Assembly: GCA_002049985.1 (NCBI GenBank)
Contig: MVCY01000013.1
Coordinates: 1-17,631 of the forward strand
Direction: 5' to 3'
Origin: Candidatus Latescibacteria bacterium 4484_181
Lineage (GTDB): Bacteria > Latescibacterota > MVCY01
Length of the DNA stretch: 17,631 nucleotides
The notes under the pieces were generated by a model, which ran no database searches, was not told where the DNA came from, and saw only the letters and a list, made by a program, of their open reading frames with translations. The position numbers and the translations under genes were made by a program. Of the stretch, positions 1-7,431 are shown in pieces. Positions within the stretch are counted from its first letter, which is position 1; the number at the start of each line of letters is the position of its first letter.

Positions 1-383
1 ACCTGGAGTCCCTTTTCCTCCAACTTTTTCCTCAACGAATCTCTATAGCCTCCAGCTAAACTGCTGACAAATGTCACTGCCGGCTTATCGGTACAATTTT
101 GCAACTCCTCGATGTAACTTATCATCGGTGGGGCAGGTCTCCTAGACCAGATGGGAGCGCCTATGACCAGCAGGTCAAATCCTTCCAGGTCGGTCACTGC
201 AGCCTCCACCGGTGGTTTTCTTCGAAACACCGCAGAGAGCAGTTGCGTGAACCGGTCGCGGTAGTTTTTGACAGGTCTCACCCTGGCGATGCTGACCTGT
301 TGGTCACTGAGGAGTTTCTCTACGTCCTGGGCAATCTTTTCAGTGTTGCCGGTATCAGAGTAGTAAGCGATTAGAATCTTCAT
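1..383 (-). CDS. Flavodoxin-family protein, C-terminus beyond window
   Basis: A reading frame on the minus strand opens at ATG 383 and runs open for 127 codons to the window edge, so the C-terminus is missing. The N-terminus reads MKILIAYYSDTGNTEKIAQ: a beta strand followed by the SDTGNT phosphate-binding loop typical of flavodoxins (FMN-binding electron carriers or flavodoxin-like oxidoreductases). A second strand (FDLLVIGAPIWSRRPAP, about residues 69-85) fits the flavodoxin fold, where this G-x-P-x-W region packs on the isoalloxazine ring. A GGTGG-type ribosome binding site lies about 7 bases before the ATG. The start is only 17 bases after the purL stop and no terminator lies between, so it is probably co-transcribed with purL. 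FMN binding is inferred from the loop; the redox partner is unknown. Confidence 0.82.
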   Translation of the reverse strand, partial: MKILIAYYSDTGNTEKIAQDVEKLLSDQQVSIARVRPVKNYRDRFTQLLSAVFRRKPPVEAAVTDLEGFDLLVIGAPIWSRRPAPPMISYIEELQNCTDKPAVTFVSSLAGGYRDSLRKKLEEKGLQ

Positions 384-400
384 CTTTCCACCCCCTGTTT

Positions 401-3283
401 TTACCACCTCAAAGGGGTCTGCCACGCCTGTTTAAGCTCCTTTATCCCGACAGAGACAACGACATTGCCCTTGAGTCCGCACACCTTGAACTCTTTCTTC
501 TCAGTTATTCTTCCTATTTGGCTGAAAGGAGAGCCGGCCATTATCTGTTCAAACTTACCTTGATATTTTGGCGGAACCTCAACAATAAAGCGGCTGTTGG
601 ATTCGGAGAAAAGTAGGGTGTCGTCTCTCACGGGCGTGCCATCGGTGGGAACGCACCTGAGGTCTATCTCCATCCCCAGGTCGCCGGCGAATGCCATCTC
701 GGAGCAGGCTACCCCAATACCCCCTTCAGAGCAGTCGTGGCAGGCCCTCACTAGACCAAACTCAGTCGCCCGGCTCAAGCTCTCCATCAGCCGTTTTCCC
801 TGGAATGGGTCGACCTTAGGTACCTGGTTTCCGATCCACCCCCGTATCAGATAGTAATGCCCACCCCCCATCTCATCTCTTGTGGTTCCCACAACATACA
901 CCAGGTCTCCTGGCTCTTTGGCATCCATAGATATGGCACGTCTCACGTCCTTCATAACTGCCACGGCGGAGATCAGCAGGGTGGGGGGAATGGAGATGGT
1001 GCCATTCTTGGTGGAATACTCGTTGTTCAGGCTGTCTTTGCCTGAGATGAAGGGGGTTTCATATGCCTTTGCCATCTGGTAGCAGGCCTGGGCAGCTCTG
1101 ACTAAGGCGCCTAAGTTCTCTGGCTTCTCCGGACTTCCCCAGCAAAAGTTGTCTAGAAGGCCTACCTGGCTGAGATTTCCTCCTACAGCGATTATCTGCC
1201 TGAGGGCCTCGTCTATTGCTGAGGCGGCCATCCAATAGGGGTCGATGAGTCCATAACGGGGATTGATGCCGTTGGAGACGATTATGCCCCGATAGGAGTC
1301 CAGGCGTGGCCGGACTATGCAAGCATCGCCTGGGCCATCACCGAAGGCTCCTACCAACGGTTTCAACACGCTGCCCCCCTGAACCTCGTGGTCATACTGC
1401 CGGATAACCCACTCCTTGCTGCATACATTCCAGCAGGAGAGGATCTTCTTTAAGTAAACAGTGAGATCTTCCGGGTCGGGGAAGCAGGGTTCCTGGAAAA
1501 GGGGTCTCTTCCAGGTGGCCTTCTTTTTGGTTGTGGGTAGACCGTGGTGGAGAAACTCCGTATCAAGGTCAGCCACGGTCTGGCCCTGGTACCGGAGGCG
1601 AAGGCGCTTGTCAGCCGTGAACTGGCCGATCACAGTGGCCTCCACATCTTCACGGGCGAATATCTCCAGCAGCCGGCTCAGATTCTTCTGGGGCACAGCC
1701 AGGACCATTCTTTCCTGGGCCTCAGAGATCCAGATTTCTGTGTAACTGAGCCCTTTGTATTTAAGGGGTACTTTCTCCAAGTCCACAGTGGCCCCGGTCT
1801 CGGCTCCCATTTCACCCACTGCTGAGGAAAGCCCTCCAGCACCGCAGTCAGTGATGGAGTTGTATAGCTTTTCGTCCCTGGCCTGAAGCAGGGTATCGAC
1901 CATCTTCTTTTCCATTATGGGGTTTCCGATCTGCACCGCCCCGCTGGAGATCTTTTCTGACTCTTCAGTCAGTTCTCCAGAGGAGAAAGTGGCACCGTGG
2001 ATGCCGTCTCGGCCAGTTCTGCCACCCACCAAGACTATGAAATCACCGGGGCTCACCTGTTTCTGACAGGCCCATTTGGGTATGAGTCCCAGATTTCCAC
2101 AGTAGACCAAGGGATTGGCAAGGTAGCCCTCGTCGAAGAAGATAGAACCGTTGGCCGTTGGTATTCCCATCCGGTTCCCGTAGTCTCTGACTCCAGCTAC
2201 CACTCCTTTCATAATCCGCTTCGGGTGCAGCACTCCCTTGGGCAATCTTTCGTGGGGATAATCTGGGGGGCCAAAGCAGAAGACATCGGTGTTCAGGATA
2301 GGTTTGGCCCCAAGGCCTGTGCCCAGGGGGTCTCTGATTACACCGCCGATCCCCGTGCCCGCGCCCCCGTAGGGCTCTAAAGCCGAGGGGTGGTTATGAG
2401 TTTCAACCTTGAAGCAGACGGCGTACTCCTCGTCGAACGAGATGATGCCAGCGTTGTCCTCGAACACAGAGATACACCACGGCTTGTTCAGCTCTTCAGT
2501 AGCCCGGAAGATGGTAGACTTCATCAGGTTGTCAATCACCTTGCCCTGAAATTCGATCAGACCTTTAAAGGTCTTATGGACGCAGTGCTCAGACCAGGTC
2601 TGCGCTATGGTCTCCAGTTCCACATCGGTAGGATTCCTCCCCAGCCGGCCGAAATGGTTCTTGATAGCCATCATCTCCCCAAGATTCAAGAAAAGCTGCC
2701 TTTCCTTGCTTATTCTCTCCAAATCGGCGTGGTTAGCACCTAAGAGATCTACATAAGATACTCTAAACTCGTATGCTGCAGAGGGGAAGGAGACTCTTTC
2801 CCCTTTTTTCACAACGTGCTGGATGACCCTGTTGAGCAGAAGCTTTTCACAGATAGTGTCGATCTGCTGTGGGGAGAGCTCTCCACGGAGCAGATATCTG
2901 CGGGCGGTCTTGACCGACCGAACCCCTTCGATCCCCATATCCCTTATCCCCTTCTTGGTGCTCTCTTCTACCGGATCCATAACACCCGGGTTGTAAGCCA
3001 CTTCTATTGTATGAAGATCTGTCCTCCAGTCGGTTCTTCCTCTTTCCCGTCTCTCTTCTATTTTTTTTCTATAGCTGTATTCCTGGGTTACGCTATCGCA
3101 CAGGAGGTTCTCGCATATCTGGACTATCTGGGGTTCAGACAGGGTGCCTTCGATAAAATAGATCTGGGTTATTCGCAACTCTCTTACCCCTTTTATGCCG
3201 AGGTCTTCTATGTCTTTTTTGACACCGTCTGCTAAGGCATCAAATATTCCAGGTTTGGTGCTTATTTGGACCTTCCAGAGCAT
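401..3283 (-). CDS. purL: Phosphoribosylformylglycinamidine synthase, PurS-PurS-PurL fusion
   Basis: This is FGAM synthase (EC 6.3.5.3), the fourth step of de novo purine synthesis, which converts FGAR, ATP and ammonia from glutamine to FGAM. The predicted protein is 960 residues. Residues 1-68 and about 90-160 are two PurS-like modules (KPGIFDALADGVKKDI... and NPGVMDPVEESTKKGI...), each ending in the CENLL/CEKLLLNRVIQ type helix. From about residue 175 the chain is small-type PurL, with the catalytic-region motif TWSEHCVHKTF (SEHC at 231-234), ETHNHPSALEPYGGAGTGIG, DGIHGATFSS and ITDCGAGGLSS, all intact to the C-terminus. No glutaminase (PurQ) domain is present, so a separate PurQ is expected. 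I chose ATG 3283 rather than the upstream in-frame ATG 3364: it has AAGGAG 6-7 bases upstream, begins exactly at the PurS domain, and 3364 lies upstream of the promoter. Confidence 0.96.
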   Translation of the reverse strand: MLWKVQISTKPGIFDALADGVKKDIEDLGIKGVRELRITQIYFIEGTLSEPQIVQICENLLCDSVTQEYSYRKKIEERRERGRTDWRTDLHTIEVAYNPGVMDPVEESTKKGIRDMGIEGVRSVKTARRYLLRGELSPQQIDTICEKLLLNRVIQHVVKKGERVSFPSAAYEFRVSYVDLLGANHADLERISKERQLFLNLGEMMAIKNHFGRLGRNPTDVELETIAQTWSEHCVHKTFKGLIEFQGKVIDNLMKSTIFRATEELNKPWCISVFEDNAGIISFDEEYAVCFKVETHNHPSALEPYGGAGTGIGGVIRDPLGTGLGAKPILNTDVFCFGPPDYPHERLPKGVLHPKRIMKGVVAGVRDYGNRMGIPTANGSIFFDEGYLANPLVYCGNLGLIPKWACQKQVSPGDFIVLVGGRTGRDGIHGATFSSGELTEESEKISSGAVQIGNPIMEKKMVDTLLQARDEKLYNSITDCGAGGLSSAVGEMGAETGATVDLEKVPLKYKGLSYTEIWISEAQERMVLAVPQKNLSRLLEIFAREDVEATVIGQFTADKRLRLRYQGQTVADLDTEFLHHGLPTTKKKATWKRPLFQEPCFPDPEDLTVYLKKILSCWNVCSKEWVIRQYDHEVQGGSVLKPLVGAFGDGPGDACIVRPRLDSYRGIIVSNGINPRYGLIDPYWMAASAIDEALRQIIAVGGNLSQVGLLDNFCWGSPEKPENLGALVRAAQACYQMAKAYETPFISGKDSLNNEYSTKNGTISIPPTLLISAVAVMKDVRRAISMDAKEPGDLVYVVGTTRDEMGGGHYYLIRGWIGNQVPKVDPFQGKRLMESLSRATEFGLVRACHDCSEGGIGVACSEMAFAGDLGMEIDLRCVPTDGTPVRDDTLLFSESNSRFIVEVPPKYQGKFEQIMAGSPFSQIGRITEKKEFKVCGLKGNVVVSVGIKELKQAWQTPLRW

Positions 3284-3310
3284 AGGATTCTCCTTCTTTT
3301 CTACAGTTGA

Positions 3311-3339
3311 AATATAACTCCAAAGATTTTGGGTGTCAA
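3311..3339 (-). promoter_or_regulatory. Sigma-70 promoter for purL operon
   Basis: Read on the minus strand, TTGACA (3334-3339) and TATATT (3311-3316) are separated by exactly 17 bases. The expected transcription start near 3304 leaves a leader of about 20 bases before the purL ATG at 3283. The perfect -35, near-perfect -10 and ideal spacing make this the strongest sigma-70 match near this gene. No purine riboswitch or PurR-like palindrome fits in the short leader. Confidence 0.8.
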
Positions 3340-3349
3340 TGGAATTTTG

Positions 3350-3384
3350 AAAAAACGCCTCCATAGGGATAACTGGAGGCGTTT
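3350..3384 (-). terminator. Rho-independent terminator upstream of purL
   Basis: A perfect 11-bp inverted repeat (AAACGCCTCCA at 3353-3363 against TGGAGGCGTTT at 3374-3384) has a 10-base loop. On the minus strand the stem is followed by six T residues (complement of 3350-3355). It ends transcripts from the DUF5916 remnant upstream and lies just before the purL promoter, insulating the purine operon. Confidence 0.85.
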
Positions 3385-3425
3385 ATATTTGAAGAGACTT
3401 GAACGGCGGCAAACCCGTAGTGTGG

Positions 3426-3462
3426 AGGCCTGTTTTCTGCAAAGATGAAAAACTGCGGGCCT
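3426..3462. other. Stem-loop in intergenic region, function unknown
   Basis: AGGCC (3426-3430) pairs with GGCCT (3458-3462) and encloses GTTTTC (3432-3437) pairing with GAAAAAC (3447-3453, one bulged A). GGCG (3405-3408) and CGCC (3465-3468) could close the structure further out. There is no T-run directly after it, so it is not a convincing terminator, and no ORF with coding character covers it. Confidence 0.35.
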
Positions 3463-3491
3463 TACGCCTGCGTGGGGGGCTGAACCCATCC

Positions 3492-4812
3492 CTATATGAG
3501 GAACAGGTAGCGCACCTTAAGCACTGCTATTCGGGTCTTGAGCTTCATCTTCCCTTCGGTATTGTCCCTGGTCTCGTTGTAGGCAAGGTAGGCCCAGCTT
3601 TTGGGCAGGAAGTTCCAGGAGAACAAAAGGTTCAGTCTGTGGATATCCTCTGCGAAATTCGGTTCGCTCCACAGTCTGAAGAACAGGTCCTTGCGCAGAG
3701 TATACTGCATCTGCGGATGCAAGATCCAGTTTAGCTTCTCTACTGAACCACCCGGGTTGAATTCAATAGTGTTGTTCACATCGAATCCCAAGTTTAAGAC
3801 GGGATTGACCTGCCATTCCACATAGAGTCTTGCATAAGCTGAGGGTGCAAAATAGCCCCTTCGATAGTTATAGCTGCGGGAGCTATATCCCAGGTTGATG
3901 CTTCCAGCCACAGGCTTTGACCAATCACTCCAGATATTACAGCACTCCCACCGGAAGGCGGATCTCCCTGAAGATTCTCTTGTTGTAAAATAAGGGGCCG
4001 CCATTGAGGTGATAGTACTTCCTTCCTCTCCAGGGGGCGAAGCCAACCTGGCAGACATCGAAATCCTTATCGATGTTTTCGTAATAGCTGTAGATGTAGA
4101 AGTTCCTGATCCCCCAGCGGAATTTGAGCTTGGCAGCATAGCCCTCTTCTGCCCCCTTTCTCTCGGCTCTGGCACCCTGAAAGCTGAGTTGAAGGGTCTT
4201 TGTTCGTATGGCACCATCGATGTCGACGACGCGGTTGAAATCGTGCTCTGCATCCTTGCCGGCGTAAAGGATGGCCAGGCTGGAGTTCTCCAGGATCTGC
4301 CGCTGGATTCTGAGAACCGAGAAACGGCTTTGGGGTTCTACCACAGTGGTCTCCTTGCCTGGGTACTTGGTGTCTCCAGTGACAGCGCCTATGGCTCCGA
4401 CCTCAAACCTCCCGAATTTGCCGGTAAACTTTAAGCCGCCCAGGATTGGTACCTCTTTACCACCCGGGAAGCCTTTTGCCTATCCGTCTGGAATAGAAGA
4501 GCTCGAATCCTCCTGGCGGCTTGAACATCTCGGCAGCCTCTGTGAAGAAAGGTCTCCGTTCGTCAAGGTAAAGTTCGTACTTTGAGAGGTTCACCTGGTA
4601 AGGGTCGGCCTCAACCTGGGCGAAGTCCGGCTTTACGGTCAATCGAAGCCCGGATGCAGGCGTGGGATACCAGGCCAGGTCAAAACCTGCTTGTAAGGAG
4701 ACTGAGGGGTTTTCATATCTAGTTAGGACTACAGGGTAGACCTCTAAATGAAGCCCAGTTTTTCCTGGATGAATTCCTACAAGTTTACCTGCCCTGGAGA
4801 CCCGAAATCCTT
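3492..4812 (-). pseudogene. DUF5916 beta-barrel C-terminal remnant (CBM9/DUF5916 family)
   Basis: This is the downstream part of a protein of the type annotated 'carbohydrate-binding family 9 / DUF5916', an outer-membrane-type beta barrel of unknown function. Family hallmarks are clear: TVKPDFAQVEADP, LYLDERRPFFTEAAEMF and FYSRRIGKRLPG, then RGRKYYHLNGGP, and a last strand ending AVLKVRYLFLI at 3492. The N-terminal CBM9-like domain and signal peptide are absent; residues from a sigma factor replace them. Two frameshifts break the rest. At 4463-4468 a CCCGGG run ends the first frame at a stop at 4457, and removing one G restores GGKEVPILGGLKFTGKFG. Near 3937-3950 the second frame stops and the third resumes at NIWSDWSKPVAGS. 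All three frames read as good DUF5916 sequence, so the damage is recent or an assembly error. Confidence 0.85.
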
Positions 4813-5092
4813 CCCCTCTCTTTACTGCCCTCCACCATAAATCGGTGCAGAGATTGGCAGTTATCGGATAGACCCAGGTGGAGAAAGAGCTTTCCATCCG
4901 GAAGTCCTTCAGGCTAAGGTAAATCTTGACAAACGCCTCCTGAGTGAGATCCTCCGCATCCTCTCGATTCCCTGTAAATCGAAACGCCACATTGTAGACA
5001 CTATCTTTGCAGAGGTAGAAGAGCTTCTCGGGAGAGGTGTGATTGCCTTTTTTGCAGCTCTGGATAAGCTCTGGGTCAATTCCGGTTTTCAT
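4813..5092 (-). pseudogene. ECF sigma factor N-terminal remnant fused to DUF5916
   Basis: From ATG 5092 the first ~88 residues are sigma-70 region 2: ELIQSCKKGN, then LCKDSVYNVAFRFTGNREDAEDLTQEAF, where DAEDLTQEAF is the core-binding/-10 recognition helix, and FSTWVYPITANLCTDLWWR. Region 4 is missing. Between about residues 88 and 98 the frame passes without a stop into DUF5916 barrel sequence (AGKLVGIHPGKTGLHLEVYP). The left coordinate is the estimated junction, uncertain by about 15 bases. An AAGGGGA ribosome binding site sits 7-8 bases before the ATG. The simplest explanation is a deletion that removed sigma region 4, any anti-sigma gene, and the first half of a DUF5916 gene. It is distinct from the intact sigma factor at 7428-7991. 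Confidence 0.82.
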
Positions 5093-5296
5093 ACATTTCC
5101 CCTTTTGCTTTCCATAAGATTAGACTGCAAAAGATAGCACTGGTAACGGATTTTAGCCGCCAATTCGAAACTGTACCCGCGAGGTTCAGGTCGCCAGTGG
5201 GGCACTCACATTTCTGAAGCCGAGTGGAGGGTTATTTGAGGTTAGATGCGTAGTGGAAAGAATTTCTTTGTACGCAGAAATGGAGACCAGGATTCT

Positions 5297-6124
5297 TCAC
5301 CCTTCCGATTGAGATATTTTTATGCTCCCATTGGTTGTCCCAAGCTCAATCTTTCCCTCACCTGAGCCTACAGTTCCCTCTAAATAGTTCCTCCTCTGGG
5401 AGATCACCTCCATCGGAATGGCACACCTGATACTGCCGTTTCGGGTAGAAGCCACTACCTTTATGGAGACACCCTCTGGTAACTGCAACTCAATGCTGCC
5501 GTTCAGGGTGTGGAGACTGCCCTCATCTCCTTTTCCGAAAGTTCTAATCCGGGCACGGATACTGCCATTGACGCTCTTGATGGTCACTGGGCCTCGAACA
5601 CCGAGCAGATTGACACTTCCGTTGACTGTTTTTCCATTCACTGGGCCACCGACGTCCACAAGCTTGATGTTCCCATTAATAGTCTTCACCCGTGCTTCCC
5701 CGGCGATTGCAGAGAGACAAATATTCCCGTTTTTGGTATTCACCTTCGTTTCCCCCTGAACTGTCGAAACGGTGATGTTGCCGTTGGCACCTTCTACCCA
5801 GACGGACATATTCTCAGACAGTCGGATCTGGTAGTCGACGCTCCAGTGCCATCGCCGATGAAGTCTGGACACGTCCGTGGAAATGCCCAACTTAGGTCTC
5901 TCACTGGTTGAAACGGCAATCTCAATCTGATCTAAACGCCTCTGAGCCTCCTGCTCTGACCAGGCCCTCACCTTCTTGGTTGCAGTCAACATCAGCTCCC
6001 TCTGGTCAGAGCCCTCGATGGTCACCTCTCCGTTGTGATTGGTGAGCTTCAGATGTGTGTAACCTGAAGTGTCCAGAGATCTTGTCTCTTTTTTCTCGAA
6101 GCTCTGGGAGTCTAATCCGCGCAT
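5297..6124 (-). CDS. DUF4097-type beta-repeat protein (Asn-Gly ladder)
   Basis: The protein is 275 residues, with a DUF4097-like beta-strand repeat fold (related to head-GIN and adhesin-like domains, possibly a beta-solenoid). NG dipeptides stand at 31, 114, 132, 150, 168, 186, 208, 229 and 265; five in a row (114-186) are spaced exactly 18 residues apart, as in NGNITVSTVQGETKVNTKNG. That implies one structural coil per 18 residues. There is no signal peptide (it begins MRGLDSQSFEKKE) and no membrane helix, unusual for a family often found in envelope proteins, so it is probably cytosolic unless the true start is lost. GAAGGGG lies 7 bases before the ATG. It is the last gene of the sigma/anti-sigma direction, 438 bases after the membrane protein, and may have its own promoter. 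Its biochemical role is unknown. Confidence 0.8.
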   Translation of the reverse strand: MRGLDSQSFEKKETRSLDTSGYTHLKLTNHNGEVTIEGSDQRELMLTATKKVRAWSEQEAQRRLDQIEIAVSTSERPKLGISTDVSRLHRRWHWSVDYQIRLSENMSVWVEGANGNITVSTVQGETKVNTKNGNICLSAIAGEARVKTINGNIKLVDVGGPVNGKTVNGSVNLLGVRGPVTIKSVNGSIRARIRTFGKGDEGSLHTLNGSIELQLPEGVSIKVVASTRNGSIRCAIPMEVISQRRNYLEGTVGSGEGKIELGTTNGSIKISQSEG

Positions 6125-6149
6125 AATACGCCCCTTCTTTCATATCTTA

Positions 6150-6160
6150 GAGTTGAACTC
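6150..6160. promoter_or_regulatory. Palindrome upstream of DUF4097 gene, candidate operator
   Basis: GAGTT-G-AACTC is a perfect 5-bp-arm palindrome located 26 bases upstream of the ATG at 6124. Its 9-base core AGTT-S-AACT recurs at 8450-8458 upstream of the small SHOCT gene of the same cluster. A shared binding site is possible but the motif is short. Confidence 0.3.
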
Positions 6161-6303
6161 TTTCACAAAAATTACTGCAATGAGACACCTAATCTATTAG
6201 ATTACTGGTTCTTGGATAGAAAATCTAAAGGTTTATAAGCGGGAGTTGAAGATTCAAGTTCCTGTTTTGAGGAGCTTTACCAGAAGAATAACCAGAAAAG
6301 GCA

Positions 6304-6406
6304 GCTTTCCGTAGGCGTAATATGGGAACAGGCTGGGGTGACCTGCGGAGTGAGTCCAGCACAACGCAGCGGTTCACTTTCATTCAGTTGGCCGCTGACG
6401 GAAAGC
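6304..6406. other. Three-way-junction-like inverted-repeat element
   Basis: A closing 9-bp perfect stem (GCTTTCCGT 6304-6312 with ACGGAAAGC 6398-6406) encloses two hairpins: GCTGG (6332-6336) with CCAGC (6356-6360), and CAGCGG (6367-6372) with CCGCTG (6392-6397). The second abuts the closing stem with no unpaired base, as in a coaxially stacked three-way junction. It could be a structured RNA on either strand or a small non-coding mobile element with terminal inverted repeats. I could not match it to a known riboswitch, 6S, SRP, RNase P or tmRNA core. Confidence 0.45.
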
Positions 6407-6562
6407 GCAATTCCTTCCCCCTTCTGCCCAAAATGCCTTAACTCGACAAGTGGGGTCACAAGTGGCGTCGTTACTTTCTGAAAAAGCCCTGTTCATAGAG
6501 GTTCGCAAATGTACCGCTAAAAGTTTAGTTAGAAAAGACAGAGAAACAGGCGCACTCGAGGG

Positions 6563-6967
6563 TTACTCCCCTCTTTCGGTCGGCTCTGGTGCTTTGTTCT
6601 CGGGGAATTTCCCCCTCCGGGAGGCAATCAGATAGAAAACGACTAGGCCAAGCCCTCCGAAAAGGAGCACCATTCCGATCATGCCCCAGGCGCTCAACGA
6701 CGGGAGAACATACATGGCCATTATGATGCCCAGCCCCACGGATAAAAGACAGATACCCCACCCTAAGAGACGAGTGGAAACAGGAACTGGTCTCCTTTTA
6801 GATTCAGTAGCTTGATTTCCCCACCGAGAAAAGGGAGTTTCATGTCTGTAAACAGCAACCGTGCCAGTTATTGTTAAGAAGATTATACCCAGCATAATGA
6901 TGCCAAATATCCCTAAAACTATCAACCTTCCGATACCCATAGATGCTATTGCCGCAAAGAACCCCAT
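6563..6967 (-). CDS. Three-helix membrane protein in sigma/anti-sigma operon (DUF6249-like)
   Basis: The protein is 134 residues with hydrophobic helices at about 12-38 (LIVLGIFGIIMLGIIFLTI), 67-88 and 94-115, a basic linker (about 48-66, ...SKRRPVPV) and a polar tail (KFPENKAPEPTERGE). One N-terminal helix, a short linker and a C-terminal pair with WGMIGMVLLFGGLGLVVFYL resemble DUF6249 proteins often found beside ECF sigma genes; this resemblance is from memory. The ribosome binding site is very strong (AGGAGGTGA, 6 bases before ATG 6967). It starts 14 bases after the anti-sigma-like gene, so it is surely in the same operon. Because that anti-sigma-like protein lacks a membrane segment, this protein may serve as the membrane partner; that is inference. 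Confidence 0.8.
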   Translation of the reverse strand: MGFFAAIASMGIGRLIVLGIFGIIMLGIIFLTITGTVAVYRHETPFSRWGNQATESKRRPVPVSTRLLGWGICLLSVGLGIIMAMYVLPSLSAWGMIGMVLLFGGLGLVVFYLIASRRGKFPENKAPEPTERGE

Positions 6968-6981
6968 AGTTTCTCACCTCC

Positions 6982-7431
6982 TCAGTATAAGTTATGTAAA
7001 TGGTATACCAGCTTTAATACATCTCTCACATTCTCTTCCACACAGCGTAATGAATGCATTGGGTAGGCAGAGATGTCCAGAATCTGCTTCCAGGCCAGTC
7101 TGAGTTCCAGAAGAATTAGATCTTTCGTCAACTTCAAATTCGTGACTAACACCCGAATTAGAAACCCTGGCAAATTCTGAAGCTCTCCGGTGGTCACTTC
7201 CTCAACCGATTTGCGTTCTGTGAGTTTCTCGATCACCTCGTCGGCGAAACCGCACGGCACAGCCAGCATCGGGTAGCTTTCTGCCCCGTTCAGGATGGTC
7301 TTCTCCAGTGTTAGCTCTTGCGAACATCGGGCACAGCTCTCCAGATGCCGCCCGATCTTGGCAGCAAAGGGCCCACCCAGCTTCCCCTGCAGATAAGGTT
7401 TCAGCCACTGTCTGGTTTCTCGGCATCTCAT
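6982..7431 (-). CDS. zf-HC2 anti-sigma-like protein without membrane anchor
   Basis: The 149-residue protein has an N-terminal zinc-finger anti-sigma motif, H29-x3-C33-x2-C36 (RHLESCARCSQEL), preceded by C3 (MRCRETRQWL). This is the zf-HC2/ZAS fold that binds ECF sigma factors. Its ATG overlaps the sigma stop codon by four bases (ATGA, 7428-7431), a classic translational-coupling arrangement for a sigma/anti-sigma pair. Most members carry a transmembrane helix after the finger. Here the segment after residue 85 (GFLIRVLVTNLKLTKDLILLELRLAWKQ) is amphipathic with many charges, so the protein looks cytosolic or peripheral. Sensing could be by redox/zinc chemistry or through the membrane protein encoded next (14-base gap). 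The protein should inhibit the ECF sigma factor at 7428-7991. Confidence 0.85.
   Translation of the reverse strand: MRCRETRQWLKPYLQGKLGGPFAAKIGRHLESCARCSQELTLEKTILNGAESYPMLAVPCGFADEVIEKLTERKSVEEVTTGELQNLPGFLIRVLVTNLKLTKDLILLELRLAWKQILDISAYPMHSLRCVEENVRDVLKLVYHLHNLY

Larger units (their letters stand above)
6125..6562. other. Gene-free stretch with possible promoter and repeats
   Basis: This 438-base gap separates the membrane-protein gene (stop 6563) from the DUF4097 gene (ATG 6124). It holds the multi-stem element at 6304-6406, a perfect palindrome AATCTA-T-TAGATT (6191-6203) and a small palindrome GAGTT-G-AACTC (6150-6160), 26 bases upstream of the DUF4097 start. A 60-codon ORF at 6277-6459 (minus) lies over the structured element and lacks a convincing ribosome binding site. 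I see no convincing sigma-70 promoter and no T-tailed terminator. Confidence 0.5.

Noticed and set aside
3281..3364. Upstream ATG 3364 as purL start
   Set aside because: The extra 27 residues are unlike PurS, the codon lies upstream of the promoter and within the terminator stem, and ATG 3283 has the AAGGAG site.
3401..3470. Cyclic-di-GMP-I riboswitch
   Set aside because: A GGCAAACC string is present, but the GACGCAAAGCC receptor part and the correct paired layout are missing and it does not lead into a gene.
6300..6410. TPP riboswitch or hammerhead ribozyme for the three-way junction
   Set aside because: Neither the TPP CTGAGA/ACC-CTGAT motifs nor the hammerhead CTGATGA and GAAA cores are present on either strand.
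6277..6459. 60-codon minus-strand ORF as a small protein gene
   Set aside because: It covers the stem-rich element, has no good ribosome binding site, and its sequence shows no domain; the inverted repeats better explain the region.
6845..6875. Second sigma-54 promoter on the minus strand (TGGCACGG...TTGC)
   Set aside because: The spacing between the GG and GC elements is three bases too short, and the site is inside the membrane-protein gene.
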